Positions 40,908-52,389 are shown, counted from the stretch's first letter. The stretch: DNA of 64,000 bases from Eutreptiella sp. 'Long Island Sound 2002' (GCA_964036045.1 OZ038389.1:40736064-40800063), one strand, 5' to 3'. Translations and numbers: made by a program. Notes: a model not told the origin generated them from the sequence alone.

Positions 40908-41076
40908 CGGTTTTTTGTTCCGGCGGCATAGGTGACAGTTGGCGGGTAACGGCGGTTGGAGAGTAACCGACGGCGGTTGGAGGATAACCGACGGCGGTTG
41001 GAGGTAACCACCGGCTTGTCGGGAGGAAGGATGAGGCACGTTTGTTAGTGAAACAAAAAAATCTCTCGTCCTGTCA
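40908..41076. mobile_element. MITE of the GTAACCGACGGCGG family, M5
   Basis: Core of three GGTAACCGACGGCGGTTGGA repeats, followed by GGGAGGAAGGATGAGGCACG and AACAAAAAAATCTCTCGTCCTG, the same right-end sequence as the elements at 49847 and 52168. The left end is degenerate, and no target duplication is clear. Confidence 0.6.
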
Positions 41077-41629
41077 TGCACATTAAATATTGTCCTGCAT
41101 GCCTCAATTGTTGCCCTATCTCCACCACAACCATGAAACCCCAATTCCCTGCCGAAAAAAGCGGTGCCAGGAAAAGTGCCACGGAACCAGCGGGTGGTTC
41201 CTGCGCAACGCGCTTCCTGATATGGCTCCTTTTCTTACTTATATGACGAAGGACGAAAGACGTGATGACGTGCTGTGTGCAGATGAACAACAAAACAATC
41301 AACTCGGATACCGGATGCTTGAGGACAACTTGCAATCACACGCTCCAAGTGTCATGTGCGTCCTCTCCTTTGGACCGAGACTTCGGTCCAGGCTAGGCTC
41401 TGATGCACACTGATGATGGTTCACACGTGAGTGCCCTTCGTTCCTCTTTGTAGTGGCCAGTAATCCATTTCCATGTGCTCTGGCACACTGTACTGTCTAG
41501 CGGCAAAGATAGAAGTAGGAGGCAGCCATGGGCTTAGACGACTACCGTATCCCCATGACCCCAGACTCAATGCGGCTGAAGCACATCGGGCACATCCTTG
41601 AGCACGGGACAAAGCGGGGCATCCATCAA

Positions 41630-41799
41630 CACGGGGTTTTTTTAATGCAAAAGAAAACCCGTCTGTTACGGCTTCTTTTTCCGGTTGGAGGGTAACCGAC
41701 GGCGATTGGGGGGTAACCGACGGCAGTTGGAGGGCAACCAAAAGGCGGTTGGAGGTTGGCGGTTGAAGGGGTTTTCTTTGTTAAAAAAAGAACGCCCTG
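41630..41799. mobile_element. MITE of the GTAACCGACGGCGG family, M6
   Basis: Left end CACGGGGTTTTTTTAATGC and right end TTAAAAAAAGAACGCCCTG form imperfect inverted repeats extending through GAAAACC. The core has GGGTAACCGACGGC units. The left end closely matches that of the element at 54860. No clear target duplication. Confidence 0.7.
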
Positions 41800-44700
41800 A
41801 TGACAGCGGTCTTAGAGCGGACAACTATGCCCCAACTCAGCGCCCATTCAGGCTCCATCCCCCCCACCCCCTGTGTGGAGACCTGCGTGTGGCACCAACT
41901 CTAGAGAGCCTGCACAGAGGCTTGTGGTGCCCCAGCCAGCGGCCGGTCCGCCACACCGCCCAATCTTCGTCGGTGTGGGCAGTGCGCAGGCTTCGTCGAA
42001 GGAAGGCAGCAGGTCCCGGTGGGTCCGGCCCAGGGGATGAGAACGGCCATTTCACAGGGGCCGTGTTGGTCGAGCACTCGCACAAGGCCCTGAAGGCGGG
42101 GTAAAGACTTCTTCGAACGTTCCCAAAGAGGCCCAAAAATTGTTCTCGGCCGCCGCTGGCCGCCAAATTGGCTGTTCGCCATCGTTCCCCCTCAGCGTGG
42201 GTTGGGTTGGGCCTCCAAAGGTCAGGTGTGGACCCGCCACTGTGCTCCAGCCGCGCCTGCCTTCCCACGGCCTTCACCGCCTTCTCAGTACATTGCGTGT
42301 TCGACTGGCCAGCAAATGTTCCATTGGCCCTGGGCAGAGTTTCAGCTAATGTGACTCCGTGCGCGCTTGGAGTCACACTTTTTGATTGTGGGATTCACAC
42401 GTGTTCACACATTTGTAACATGGGATTCACATGAACTCACACACAACCTCACAGGTTCACATGCACAAACGCTCCCTCCGGGCAGGGATGAGCATTGACT
42501 TCAAAGAACATCGTTTCCTTTATGCTGCATTGGAAGAGGCACACACATAAGGGGCACACAACACGACAATAAACTGCAACATGGGCACACACAGCAGGAC
42601 ATGAACTCGACGGATATCACATGCGTGCACACTGGTCATTTGTGGGATTCACATGTGTTCACACTTTTTGTTTGTGGGATGCAAAGGATTCACAAACACA
42701 GAAAAGTGGGATGCGCATTAACTGAAAGTCTGGCCCTGGGATCCCCTCCCGGTGCTCTTGAGTTCAGGGACTGCATGGTTCAGGGCTTTATCGCGGGTTG
42801 GGTTGGGAGGGGGGGGGGGGGGAACACGTAAGCCCCCCCCCCCCCGCCGTCCACGCCGACCATTAATGCATCCATACCACACACTGACCCAACAGGGGTC
42901 GGTGCGACACATGGCCAGAGGCCAGTCGGCAGCGCCAACAACACACAACAAACACCGTGGCTTCGTGCCAACCCCCCCCCCCGCCCGCGCGGGTGGGGTG
43001 AGCAGGAGGCAACTGGCCTGGGGGTATATTCGCATGACGCACTCATCTGCAGCATTTGGCGAGCCATACGTGTTGCACTAACTCGGCATTCAGTCTTGTC
43101 GGGGGTTGGGGGAGGCTTTGTCGGGGGTTGGGGGAGGCTTTGTCGGGGGTTGGGGGAGGCTTTGTCGGGGGTTGGGGGAGGCTTTGTCGGGGGTTGGGGT
43201 AGGCGTCGATGGCAGGCTTGTACGCACATCCCCTGGGGAGAACCATAAATTGTGTTATTCCATCGACATGTGGTGGCCATGGAGGCGTCATGGGCACTTT
43301 TGCGGCACGCGACCGTTGTCCTGCTGGCGCCTTCGGCCCCGATGGAAACACTGTCCCTGATATTCGACCCCGTCCCCCGCCACCAGTTTTCAGGGGCTCC
43401 ATTGATGCCCCTCCCTGACTTCCCAAGGGCCCAGCAGCACTCAAGCAAGACACTGCGGCCCTAAAACACATCCGTCCTCTCACAAGGCCCTGGCTAATGA
43501 TCGTCGCGCGCGCCCCCCGTGATCTTTTTCACGAGAGCGCTCCACTCACAACGACAGTCCACACAGTCCGCAGCGGGGGCGATGGGGGTTGAGAAGGGCC
43601 CAAAACACCGCTGGGGGCCCATTCTCCTTCGGCAGTTGATGATCGTGCCCCAGCACAAACCCACGCTTCTGCTGAGGGCGAGACGGGGAAATGAAGGAAC
43701 GCAAATGCACTCAATCACATCCGCCATCGGCCCAAAGCCATCGATGAGTCCTGAAACATGGTCAGCCCACATGCCTCTTGCGTTGCAAACCGCCTCCTGC
43801 GGCACAGGGGCCTACAATGATCCGGGGAAAGAGGCAAAGGTCCAGCACAACATTTTGCATCGAACGGGGGGCAAAGGCCAAATGGCGATGCGCTAACACC
43901 AAACTGCGGCCTCGTTGTCCAGCCCCCCCGCCCCGCCCCCTGTGTGACATTCCGTCGGGTTGTTGTTTCTTTACGGGGCCCTGGACAGTCACCCGTTCTT
44001 CCCTTCGCATGTTGCGTCGGCACTGCGTTCTGTCAGCCGCTGCGGCCGGTGCTCCTGCTGGTGTCGTTTCCGCATTTGCGGAGCCCAGTGGTTGGTGTGC
44101 TGGGGCTGTGATGGACGTGGCAGGATGTGCCGTTTGCGCGTCAGCGGCGCCCAGTAGTTGGCGTATTGGGGGTTGTGTTGGCTGTTGCGGGGGTCGTTTG
44201 ACTGCGTTGGCTGTCCACACACCTCCGTCCTCAGGCCGTCGACAACCTGCCTCGCTGTGTTTCTGTGTGCGTGAGGCCCAGGCGCCCTGCTCCTCCACCC
44301 CCCCTTCAGCGTTTATGGCAACCCCCCACTCTGAAGCACCCCCCAAAACTTCAACCTTTTTGAAAAAGACGTCGTGTGAGGTATGTCAGCGCCGGCATGC
44401 GAAGGATGCCAAGGGGCAGAAGCAGCACCTGCCCGGCCAGCCTGTTGGGGACCTTGGGCGCAGGGTCTCCGGGGGGTTTGGGCGCAAAATTGACCCTGCG
44501 CCCAAATTCTCTGGCTGGCTGACCGGACTCCTCAGAAAAGGGGCAGTAGTATGGACACAGATGTACTAGACTCTCAGGGGCTTCTCACCACAAGTCACCG
44601 GCTCCTGTGCCGATGGTCGCATGAAGTGAAGGACCGACAGAAAGATAAACACGGCGTCGTCCGAGAAGGGGATGGACGGAGTGGAGGTCCTGGTGCCTCT

Positions 44701-45025
44701 CTTCGCCGTTTGCTCGCTTTTGCCGCCCCCTCCCCCCCACTCCCCTACTCAGCCTTTATGGCAACTCCACTCCCCTTCCCACTCCCTTGTGCAACCTCCT
44801 GTTCTGCATCCGTCCGCGCATCGCATGCAATGTCTGGCACGCCCATGAGATAAGGCTGTGGGGTCATGGGCAGATACTGCAATACATGCCCCGCACCTGG
44901 CCCCAGCGTCACCTTTTTGAACACCCGTCAATCAAAAGCCCTGGTATGGTGCATGCCGAAAAGGAAACCATTTACCCACATCCCGCATAGCAGCCTGTGG
45001 AGGGTGAACGTTTGGCCTGTAAAGC
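41800..45025. other. Intergenic, no supported gene
   Basis: Several 100-260 codon ORFs overlap on both strands, but none shows a family motif or convincing splice context. G/C-runs at 42810-42824, 42832-42846 and 42972-42981. Short CACA/TGTG-rich stretches near 42380-42720. Confidence 0.5.
43098..43205. repeat. 22-bp minisatellite
   Basis: Five nearly identical copies of GTCGGGGGTTGGGGGAGGCTTT. On the minus strand this reads as a Pro-rich repeat (PNPRQSL or PPTKPPPTPDK). Confidence 0.93.
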
Positions 45026-45145
45026 ACACACACACGCACACACACACACACACACACAGACACACACAGACACACACACACACACACACACACACGTTGG
45101 GAACCGCGAGACAAGAACAAAGCAAGAAAAGCGGTTGAAAGAAAA

Positions 45146-45195
45146 CTCCTCAGGAACAGCAGAGCTGTCCTAGACGTCTTTCGGTCTGTTGGTAG
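45146..45195 (-). ncRNA. Hammerhead-ribozyme-like motif in PLE copy 2 3' UTR
   Basis: Minus strand: ACCGAA, palindrome AGACGTCT (45172-45179), A17 at 45171, helix I GGACAG/CTGTTC with a 5-nt loop (45154-45170), CTGAGGAG (45146-45153). Against copy 1 the helix I loop side changes (GAT to GCT; GTCC to GTTC) while pairing is kept or extended, which looks like selection on structure. G10.1-C11.1 is present, and helix II can be extended by U-A and U-G pairs. Confidence 0.6.
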
Positions 45196-45424
45196 AGAAT
45201 GAGCAATTGCAGTTCTGGACAGGGTACCTCACCATCTCCCGCGTTCAGTCCTGCACCGCGCAACAGACCACAAAAACCGCCCTCGGAGGAGCTCGTGTAC
45301 CACCGTCACCATCGCCTAGATTTATCGTGTGCTGGGTGCCACCACCCAGCCACACACACACAGAGAAACATTCAGGGCAGGGGAGGCAGGAGGGATGGAG
45401 AGACCGGAGCCTGGCCGGGGTTTG

Positions 45425-45496
45425 GGCAGCGTGGTGCAGCGGCTGTGCAGCCGGCTGCTGCCCTGAAGACCCGAGTTCGAGTCCTCTTCCGCAGGC
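45425..45496 (+). other. tRNA-derived (SINE-like) module, plus strand
   Basis: TGGTGCAGCGG (45432-45442) fits the pol III A box and GAGTTCGAGTCC (45473-45484) the B box at tRNA-like spacing. The acceptor and T stems do not pair properly, so this is not a functional tRNA gene. It lies in the extra segment of the 3' UTR of retroelement copy 2. Confidence 0.4.
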
Positions 45497-45744
45497 AAGC
45501 GGAAGAGGAATACGAGGAGGACATGCGCCACCCGGCGGACGGCGGTAGCAGTGACGGGGCGCGCTGCTGCAGGTGTGCCGTGCCTGGTGCCTCGTTTTTG
45601 TGTGTGCCAGGGGGCCAGGGGCTGGGGTAGGGGGCAGGAAAAAGATGGAGGAGACACGCCACCCGACGCACCGGCGGTACCGATGGTGGAGCGGGATGCT
45701 GAAGGGGGCGGTGGCGGGGGCCTCACCGACGGGCCCCTGGACGG

Positions 45745-45815
45745 ACAGACGAACCGGGGTTCGAACCCCCGACCACGACGAGCGCCAGCCATGGCGCATA
45801 CCACTAGACCGTCCA
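45745..45815 (-). other. tRNA-derived (SINE-like) module, minus strand
   Basis: On the minus strand CGGTCTAGTGG (45801-45811) resembles an A box and GGGGTTCGAACCCC (around 45757-45770) is a perfect B box. Helix pairing elsewhere fails, so this is a tRNA-derived remnant. It faces the module at 45425 across about 250 bp. The spacer has a direct repeat (GCGCCACCCGGCGGACGGCGG versus ACGCCACCCGACGCACCGGCGG). Confidence 0.4.
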
Positions 45816-46050
45816 TGCCTCTTACCCGTATTGGTGCAAAAATTGTATAGAGAAAATGGTGGACGGTCACGGGGGTTCGGCCCTACACACTGCATGTCAC
45901 CGGGGACGGGGGGATAATGACCGCGGTTGGTTCCCGACAGACCAGACGTCCAGGGGCCCAGCAGACAGGGGTTGGGGCGGTGAGGCAATTCAGGGCCGAG
46001 AGTGGTGGGGGCGGCGGGAGAGAGCCAGGGAGGGGTGTACAGCATCGGGC

Positions 46051-48922
46051 TCAGGGAACAGTGCCCATTTTACGTAGGAGGGCGATGTCCGTGCACCGGG
46101 TTGGCGTGTATCCCTCTGGCTGAAATTCCCCTGGAATTTCCCTGTCCGTGTATCTGTCGCCTTCCCAGACAGCCCTGTTTGCAAGCCAGTGCACCAGTTT
46201 TGCTGTGGCGGCACCACGAGAGCATGGGAGATTGTGGCCAACGCTGTACACGGCGCGCATAGTGTTTTCCGACCACCAAGGGGAGGCGGCGTACACACGG
46301 CGCACTGCTTTGTGCAGCGCCCGCATCACGGTCATTCGCCTGTAGCCTGAAAGCATTGCTAGCTGGGCCCATGCAAGTGCGGACAGAATTTGGCCAGCCC
46401 ATGTCTGTTGCCAGGGGAGGGTACCAGTAAGGCTGCTAATGAGTATACAAGGCAAATACTCCCTGGGCGCGCGTGTCGGGCTGATGAGGGGGGCACCGTA
46501 CCAGAGTTCCCAGGTGTCTGTGAGTGCAGAAGGATGTGTGATTGCGCAACAGTGGCCCCCTCCCAGTGTCATGTGTACTCCCAGTGCGTGGCGGCTCTGG
46601 CTCAGGCAGTCCCCGCCACATGATGGGGCACCTCCATCCACGCAGTTGCACAGCACCTCGAGTTTCCAGATGTCTGACAGCAGGTCACAGACTTCCTGTA
46701 CCAGTGTGGTGCGTGTGCCGGGGGGTAAATTGGTAGCCAGAAGCACATTGTCCCTGAATTGCGCCAGGCTGAACCACATTGTGCCCCTGGTCCAGAAGAT
46801 GTAGCCGTCCTCGGACAGGCTCATGTTGCCCCAGTCCTTCATCCTTTTACCATTTTTCTTCACCCCCCACAAGGTGTGCAAGTCTGCACTTTGTGCCGAA
46901 AAAGGTCCTCCCATGGGGATGCTGATTTTCCTGCTCCATAGTCGTCCCACAGCCTGTAGGACGTTGTTGTGTAACAGCTCAAAGTTCAGCATTGCCGTCA
47001 GATGGCTGTGTGTTAGTACCCAAAATTTTTCACTGGTTGCCACGCCCGCTCTGTCCAGCTTGGGTGTGTCTCTGTGGATCGACCAATGCAGTTGTTGTTG
47101 CCTCCAGCGCCTTTTCTTGGTCAGCCACTTTGTTGCTTTTCCAAAGGCTCGTGTCACATCCTTCGGGTGTATGTTGTCAAACTGCTTTTTGCAGTCCACC
47201 TCTGTGATCGCGCGTGCCCCTTTTCGTGCAACGAAATGCAGCCAGCCTGACACTGACTGGATGTCTGTGTACTGGAAGTTGTGTGTGATTTCCGTTTGTA
47301 ACATGCGGAGCATACAGGTGAAGGCGCGTGCACCCTTCCGTAGTTGGCGCTGCTGGAGGATGGGGGCGGGGGAGGCGGAGATTCCTCTGAAAACCCATTT
47401 TCTTGTGCGTCGCGACTTTGCCTTTGCCTTTGCCAGGACATAGAGGATGCACAGTTTCCCGTGTTTGTTGCGCTCTAGCTCCATATCTGAGACTGCGTCC
47501 CCAATGGCGTGTGTCCACTGGTCCTGGGTCCAGCCCGTGTCGTGGAACTTTTCATTGATCATAAATTCAGTTACCTTTTCCCAGACCCAGGCAGAGTAGA
47601 AGCCCCACAGTTCCCCCGACCCTTTATCCACAATTCTTGTGCATTGGAAGGATGCAAGGAACTTTGAGAGGCGTCGCAATTGGCGCAGGAGTGTTCCGGA
47701 TTCCGGTAACAGTGAGGGGGGTAGCAGGGTGTCCAACGGGGGCACAGGCACATTCAGGTGTGTGCAGAAGGTGGTGATCCCGGAGATCGCCTTTTTACGT
47801 GCTTCGCTTCCTGGGACGGGAACGGGGTCGTTTGGTCTCAGCCCCCCGTGGCCCCCCACATTCAGTGCAACCGGTATCAGTGCCACATGGCCGTCGACGT
47901 CAATGACGTCCCCGTATTGGTTCGCCTGACTCGCGAACTCCGCACAGCGGCAGGGGGGCTTTGTCATCATTCTGGACTGTGCCATAGCTTTGGACTGGAA
48001 GACGGATCGTACCGTGTGGGGGTTGGAGCGGACTATACGGACCGTGTGCCGTAGTGCTTGGCGCTCATAGGCTTTCAGGGCGCTGTCGCGTAGAATGTTT
48101 CGTAGAATGTTTGTGATCACTGTTTTCTGTGTGGGGCTCAGGTTCGGCACAACGACAGTCCCGGCAACGTGGAACGGAAGTCCTATTTGCTGTGCGGTGT
48201 CCCGTAGTACTGCTTGCAGTGCTTGCACCCTCTGTGCATCCCTCAGGTCACGCGCCTGACGCAGTTCGTGTAGTGTGTGTAACATTTTGCTGTTGATGTA
48301 GGCGCGCTGCTTGTTGGGTGTGTCCGTTTCGCTGATTCCGGGTGGTATATCATTCAAAGCCCACTTGTGCAGGTCCGCCCACCACTAGCGTTCCGCCAAT
48401 CCTGCTTGGAACAGTGTGTCACAGTACTGGACTAGGATGGTGACCCAGTTGCTGATGTCGGTGAGGAGCAATTGTGCATGGAAGGAGGCGTTGTCTGTGC
48501 CTGCTCGTGCGTCACAGTAGTGTTTTCGTAACCGTTGGATTGGGGCCTGGGAGGTCTGACCAACGTACACAGCGCCCGTTCTTAAATTCACGCAGACATA
48601 CACAAGAAAGGCTGGGGGAGGAACATGCACGTACCACTCTCCTACATGTGACTTTCGGCGGAGTACACGTAGGGCGGGGAGAGAGGTGTAGGGCCAATAT
48701 GGAATGCTGGCTTGCATCAGATCTGCCCACCTCCCCAGGTTCACAGCTTGGAGGGCCGATTTCATCTGGAACTGTAGGCCCCAGAAGATGTGTTTGTTGT
48801 GGGGTGGGTGAACGTACCGCATGTGATACTTGCCGTATTCATCAAATAGCAGAGAGAGGCGCAGGTGCTGGACGGGAGAGAGAGATAGGAAGGCCGAGGC
48901 CGTGCACCGAAGCTCAAAATCC
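46051..48922 (-). pseudogene. GIY-YIG endonuclease / reverse transcriptase, 5'-truncated, one stop
   Basis: One frame of about 955 codons with a single in-frame TAG at 48385 (GLAER*WWADL; copy 1 has GLAERNWW). The GIY-YIG domain reads VYVCVNLRTGAVYVGQTS...RLRKH at about 48525-48620. PPCRC, RIVDKGSGELWGF and the RT follow: motif A EVDCKKQFDNI, motif B IPMGGPFSAQSA, motif C QFRDNVLLAT (about 46748-46763), then a Cys patch CNCVDGGAPSCGGDC. The protein is clearly homologous to copy 1 throughout but substantially diverged, so they are different subfamilies rather than recent sisters. Motif C is again F-R-D-N. The frame beyond the CA tract (to 49014) is repeat-derived. Confidence 0.85.
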
Positions 48923-48962
48923 ACACACACACACACACACACATACACACACACACACACAC

Positions 48963-49846
48963 ATAGACAGTGTAGATGTATGCCCAGCAAACGACACACT
49001 GCCAACGGTAACATATGTTCGCACCGGCACTGGTCCTCGCAACAGTTCAGACGGCAATACGATCAATTAATCTGCTGCTTGTGACCCCCCTTCATCCCAA
49101 AATGGAGCGAAGAAGACGGGCCAGTTCGCCTCAACAGCACCGGACAGTTAAACGAACACAACAAGTAAGCACCGGCGCTTGGTTCTGCCAGATGGTCCAA
49201 TAGCTGCGCTGCTCCCCCATCGGGGGTATGTGTACCGGAGAACTGTCACGCGAGTGTTGAGAGGCTTCACGCGAGTGTACTTGCGTGACACTCGGAAACA
49301 AAATTGTATCGTATTTTTTTGTTGGGTGTCTGCGCCAGTGCAGCCCCAGAAGGTTTTTTTTTTTTAGTCTGCAGTCGTTTCTGACGTTTGTGATGATCAA
49401 GAGTTTGTTTGTGACTGGTTCAAGGCAGGGCAAGTTGCATCTTCTCGGCTGACTCAGAGGGGACATGGTCCCATTTTCCCCGTGCATCAAAAGAGCCCCA
49501 CAAAATGGGAGCCCCATACTGAATGGCGGCTGGCACTGGTGCTCGTACCGACGCAGGTGAGCGTAGCTTGGCACAGTCTTCAGTGCTCAGTGCCCGAACT
49601 CGGTGGAGAGAGCAATGGTGCAAGTAAGGGACATGGGCCCGCTGGCGCAGCATGCGTCACGGCTCAACGCATCCCTCAAGTGGCACAACCGCGGACGAAC
49701 TCCGGACTCAGGCCCGACCTCAACTGCGGGGCGGGGGACAGGAAACGGCGGTTGGCTACCTAACGTAAAAGTCAACCGCCCAACAAGTTGGGCTGTCTTT
49801 CGCTGGAAACAAATCTTATGCCTCCGGGACAGCCCTGTGCTCAGAT
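48963..49846. other. Intergenic, no supported gene
   Basis: Nothing recognised between the retroelement and the MITE at 49847. T-run at about 49354-49365. Confidence 0.55.
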
Positions 49847-50122
49847 CAGGGCGTTTTTTTATTCAAAACCCCTGTCCAATACGGCCGATACTGCTTTTGA
49901 AAACCACGAGTCCACCAACGGATCTGGAGGGTAACCGGCGGCGGGGTTGAAGGGTAACCGACGGCGGTTGGAGGGTAACCGATGGCGGTTTTAGGGTAAC
50001 CGACGGCGGTTGGAGGGTAACCGACGGCGGTTGGAGGGTAACCTGCGGCTTGCCGGGAGGAAAGGGTGAGGTACGTTTCTCAGTGAAAAGAAAAACTCTC
50101 GTTCTTGAAAAAAAACGCCCTG
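49847..50122. mobile_element. MITE of the GTAACCGACGGCGG family, M3
   Basis: Inverted ends CAGGGCGTTTTTTTATTC and GAAAAAAAACGCCCTG. The flanks TGCTCAGAT (49838-49846) and TGCTTAGAT (50123-50131) form an 8-9 bp duplication with one change. The core has five GGGTAACCGACGGCGGTTGGA units. It inserted immediately downstream of the stop codon of the HxD/Tudor gene. Confidence 0.85.
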
Positions 50123-50130
50123 TGCTTAGA

Positions 50131-52123
50131 TCAGTCCGCAAACTCCCACTTGTGTTGTTCCCTTCGCAGTGCTTCCAATCCCCCCGGAGCCTCCCAGGGT
50201 GCCTGCGGCAATGCCGCGGGCGCCAGCAACGGTGTGGGGGTGGACCGGTCCTCGGAGGACCCGAGTGCCGGCAGAGCGAAGCTGATCATACGCCAATCCA
50301 ACTCGCTACTGGTCTCTTTGACGGTGCCGCCAGTGGCATACGCCTCCCAGGCCGCCCAGCCACTGGGCGTGCAGAGCTCTAGACTCAGAGTGCTCACCCA
50401 CGACGTGGCAGGGCCGGCGGGGGTGCAGGCGCCGCGGTGCAGGGCCTCGCTGTCCACGATGATCGCGGGGGCGCGCACGCGCCGCAGGGCCGTGTAGTGC
50501 CGGGGCCACACCGCCCCCTGCGTGAAGCCCCCGGGCACCACTTCTGTCGTGCACACTGCCCCGGGGTCGCGCTTCCACAAGATGTGCGGCCACCGCGTGC
50601 GGTCCCGGCGCGCGTGCGACCGGGTCCCCCAAAGGTCCGCATGCAGGCCCTGCGGATCGGCCCCGGCAGGCGCCAGCGTCCACCCCAGCCCCCGGGCCCG
50701 TAGTCCCTCCGTCTGGTCGGCAGGATCCGAGCACAACAGGCGCGACAGCCCCGGCGGCGGTGCCGGTCCCACCCCGAAGTGCCGCAATGCGGCCTGCGTG
50801 ACCGAGACGTACCACCGCGGGCCGGTCGCGTTGTACGGCCACGCCTCGCTCTGGCTGTCGGAGGGACTGTACACCGCGATGCCGAGCCCCGCCAGGCGTG
50901 CGGAGGCCTTCGCCGCCGCGAAGGCCCCGTGCCGGGCGTTGGAGCCCTCACACGGCTGCCACACGGGGCGCAGCGCCTCGAGCTCGGCGGTCACGAGGGC
51001 GTGGAAGTGGTCGTAGTACGCCTCCACAAACCCGAACACCGGCCACCGCCGCCACTCCTGAGGCAGCCCGTCCGGAAGTTCGGACCAACCCCGCGTGAAG
51101 ATCTGCGCGCGCATGTCGCGTGCAGGGTAGACACTGCGGCGCTCGGGGCCGTCGCTGCGGGGCTCCGCTGGGGTGCCACGGCAGTCGTCGGGTCGCGCGA
51201 GGTCTAGTGGGGCTTCGCGGCACCGCTTCGGCGGGGGACTGTCGTGCTCAGGGGAGCGACGGCGACGCTCTTGCGCCCTCTTCCTCGCGACCGGACGGTT
51301 GTCACTGTCTGTAGAGGCGTGGCGAATGACGTGTTCTGGTTTGCCGTCGGGATTTACGCTGGCGGCTGCAGCACTGCCTCCGGAGACGGCACGCACATCG
51401 CCGGCGCGGAGCCCATCGCTGAAGCTGCGTTCTGCCGTCCAAGTCAAGCGGTATGACCCGTCTGCGTTGCAGCGAGCGACCTTGGCCTGATACCACCGGG
51501 CGCCATGCAGCCCCTCCACGTGCTCTCCGACGCAAAACCGGTGTGAGATACCGCTTGTGGGCGCCTGCCGGTACCGAAGGTCCGCATCCGTCAACCCGGA
51601 GGCGGTCCCGGTGCCAGGGCCGGAGGCGGTCCCGGTGCCAGGGCCGGAGGCGGTCCCGGTGCCAGGGCCGGAGGCGGTCCCGGTGCCAGGGCCGGAGGCG
51701 GTCCCGGTGCCGCGGCCGGAGGCAGTCGCGGCGCCGGGGCCGGAGGCAGTGGCGGTTCCTGGCATCTCAAAGGCGACTGTGTACCGGCCGTGGCGGTCCC
51801 GGGAGTGTACGATCGCGGGGCCCCATGTGCCGTCGATGCAGGCATCCACGGCACAACCGGCCTCCCATCCCAAGACCTGCGTGTACCTCAGCAGGTCGTC
51901 GTCCACCCTTTCGGACAACACGGGATACCCCGTGCCCGAGCACACCTGCAAAGTCAGGGTCGCGGACCAGCCGGCCCCAGGGCGGGTGCTGCCGCCGCGG
52001 TGCAGCATCTCGCTGTCAAAGATCAGCGCCGGGGCACGGACGGTGGTCCACTGCTCGTAGTCGTCCCAGTCGGCACAACCCTCGGTAAAGGCGCCGGGAA
52101 CGATGTTGGTGGTGCAATGCTCC
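50131..52123 (-). CDS. HxD...H dioxygenase-like / Tudor-like protein, exon 2
   Basis: Encodes residues 332-994 of the joined protein. It starts after TGCAG (phase 2) with the second half of domain D1: EHCTTNIVPGAFTEG and ALIFDSEMLHRGG (His372). Then a Tudor-like segment (about 415-450: CAVDACIDGTWGPAIV...GRYTVAFE), seven TASGPGTG repeats (about 455-506), a second Tudor-like segment (about 526-575: FCVGEHVEGLHGARWYQAKV...GSYRLTW), a basic nuclear-signal-like run (KRAQERRRRS), and domain D2 (about 672-915). D2 has ATGPRWYVSV, HADLWG (His825-x-Asp827), LWKRDPG, CTTEVVPGGFTQG and SEALHRGA (His893). HxD plus a distal His fits a 2OG-Fe(II) dioxygenase/DSBH fold; the Arg usually found 9-12 residues after the last His is replaced by a conserved Trp. 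Substrate unknown. Stop TGA at 50131. Confidence 0.7.
51598..51765. repeat. 24-bp coding minisatellite
   Basis: About six to seven copies of a 24-bp unit (GGAGGCGGTCCCGGTGCCAG plus GGCC on the plus strand) encoding TASGPGTG on the minus strand. It forms the linker between the two Tudor-like segments. The first copies are nearly identical, implying recent expansion. Confidence 0.95.
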
Positions 52124-52167
52124 CTGCAGCGCGGTGCCGCGGGACAGTGGGGACTGTGGCAGGGGAG

Positions 52168-52389
52168 CAGGACGTTTTCGAATTCAAAAAAAAAACCCTG
52201 CCTGATACGGCCTGCTTTTGAAAACCACGCGTCCACTCACCGACCTGAAGGGTAACCGATGGCGGTTGGTGGGCAACCGAAGGCGGTTGGAGGGTAACCG
52301 GCGGCTTTTTGAGAGGAAGGGTGAGGCACGGGAAAAAAAAAACTCTCGTTCTTGGTTAGGGTTAGGGTTAGGGTTAGGGTTATGCCCTG
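52168..52389. mobile_element. MITE of the GTAACCGACGGCGG family, M4, with telomere repeats
   Basis: Left end CAGGACGTTTTCGAATTC, right end ATGCCCTG, exact 8-bp target duplication CAGGGGAG (52160-52167 and 52390-52397). The interior is collinear with the element at 49847 (CTGCTTTTGAAAACCACG, GTAACCG units, GGAAGGGTGAGG, CTCTCGTTCTTG). Where M3 has an A-run before CGCCCTG, this copy has GGTTAG repeats. Confidence 0.88.
52357..52382. repeat. Interstitial telomere repeat (GGTTAG)n
   Basis: Four uninterrupted TTAGGG units inside the right terminus of a MITE. Perfect units imply recent addition. Confidence 0.93.

Larger units (their letters stand above)
45026..48962 (-). mobile_element. Penelope-like retroelement with N-terminal GIY-YIG, copy 2
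   Basis: Lies between two (CA)n tracts, 45026-45095 and 48923-48962. The 3' end (left) carries the same sequence as copy 1 (GAACCGCGAGACAAGAACAA, AAGAAAAGCGGTTGAAAGAA, hammerhead-like core). The coding homology begins immediately inside the right CA tract, so the 5' part was lost relative to copy 1. The 3' UTR is about 950 bp against about 240 bp in copy 1. The extra 650-700 bp (about 45375-46045) carries two tRNA-promoter-like modules and looks like a nested insertion. Confidence 0.85.

Noticed and set aside
45425-45815. Functional tRNA genes
   Set aside because: A and B boxes are present, but the acceptor, anticodon and T stems do not form.
52124-52236. N-terminal 37 codons of the 701-codon ORF
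   Set aside because: They lie in the intron and in a MITE with a perfect target duplication.
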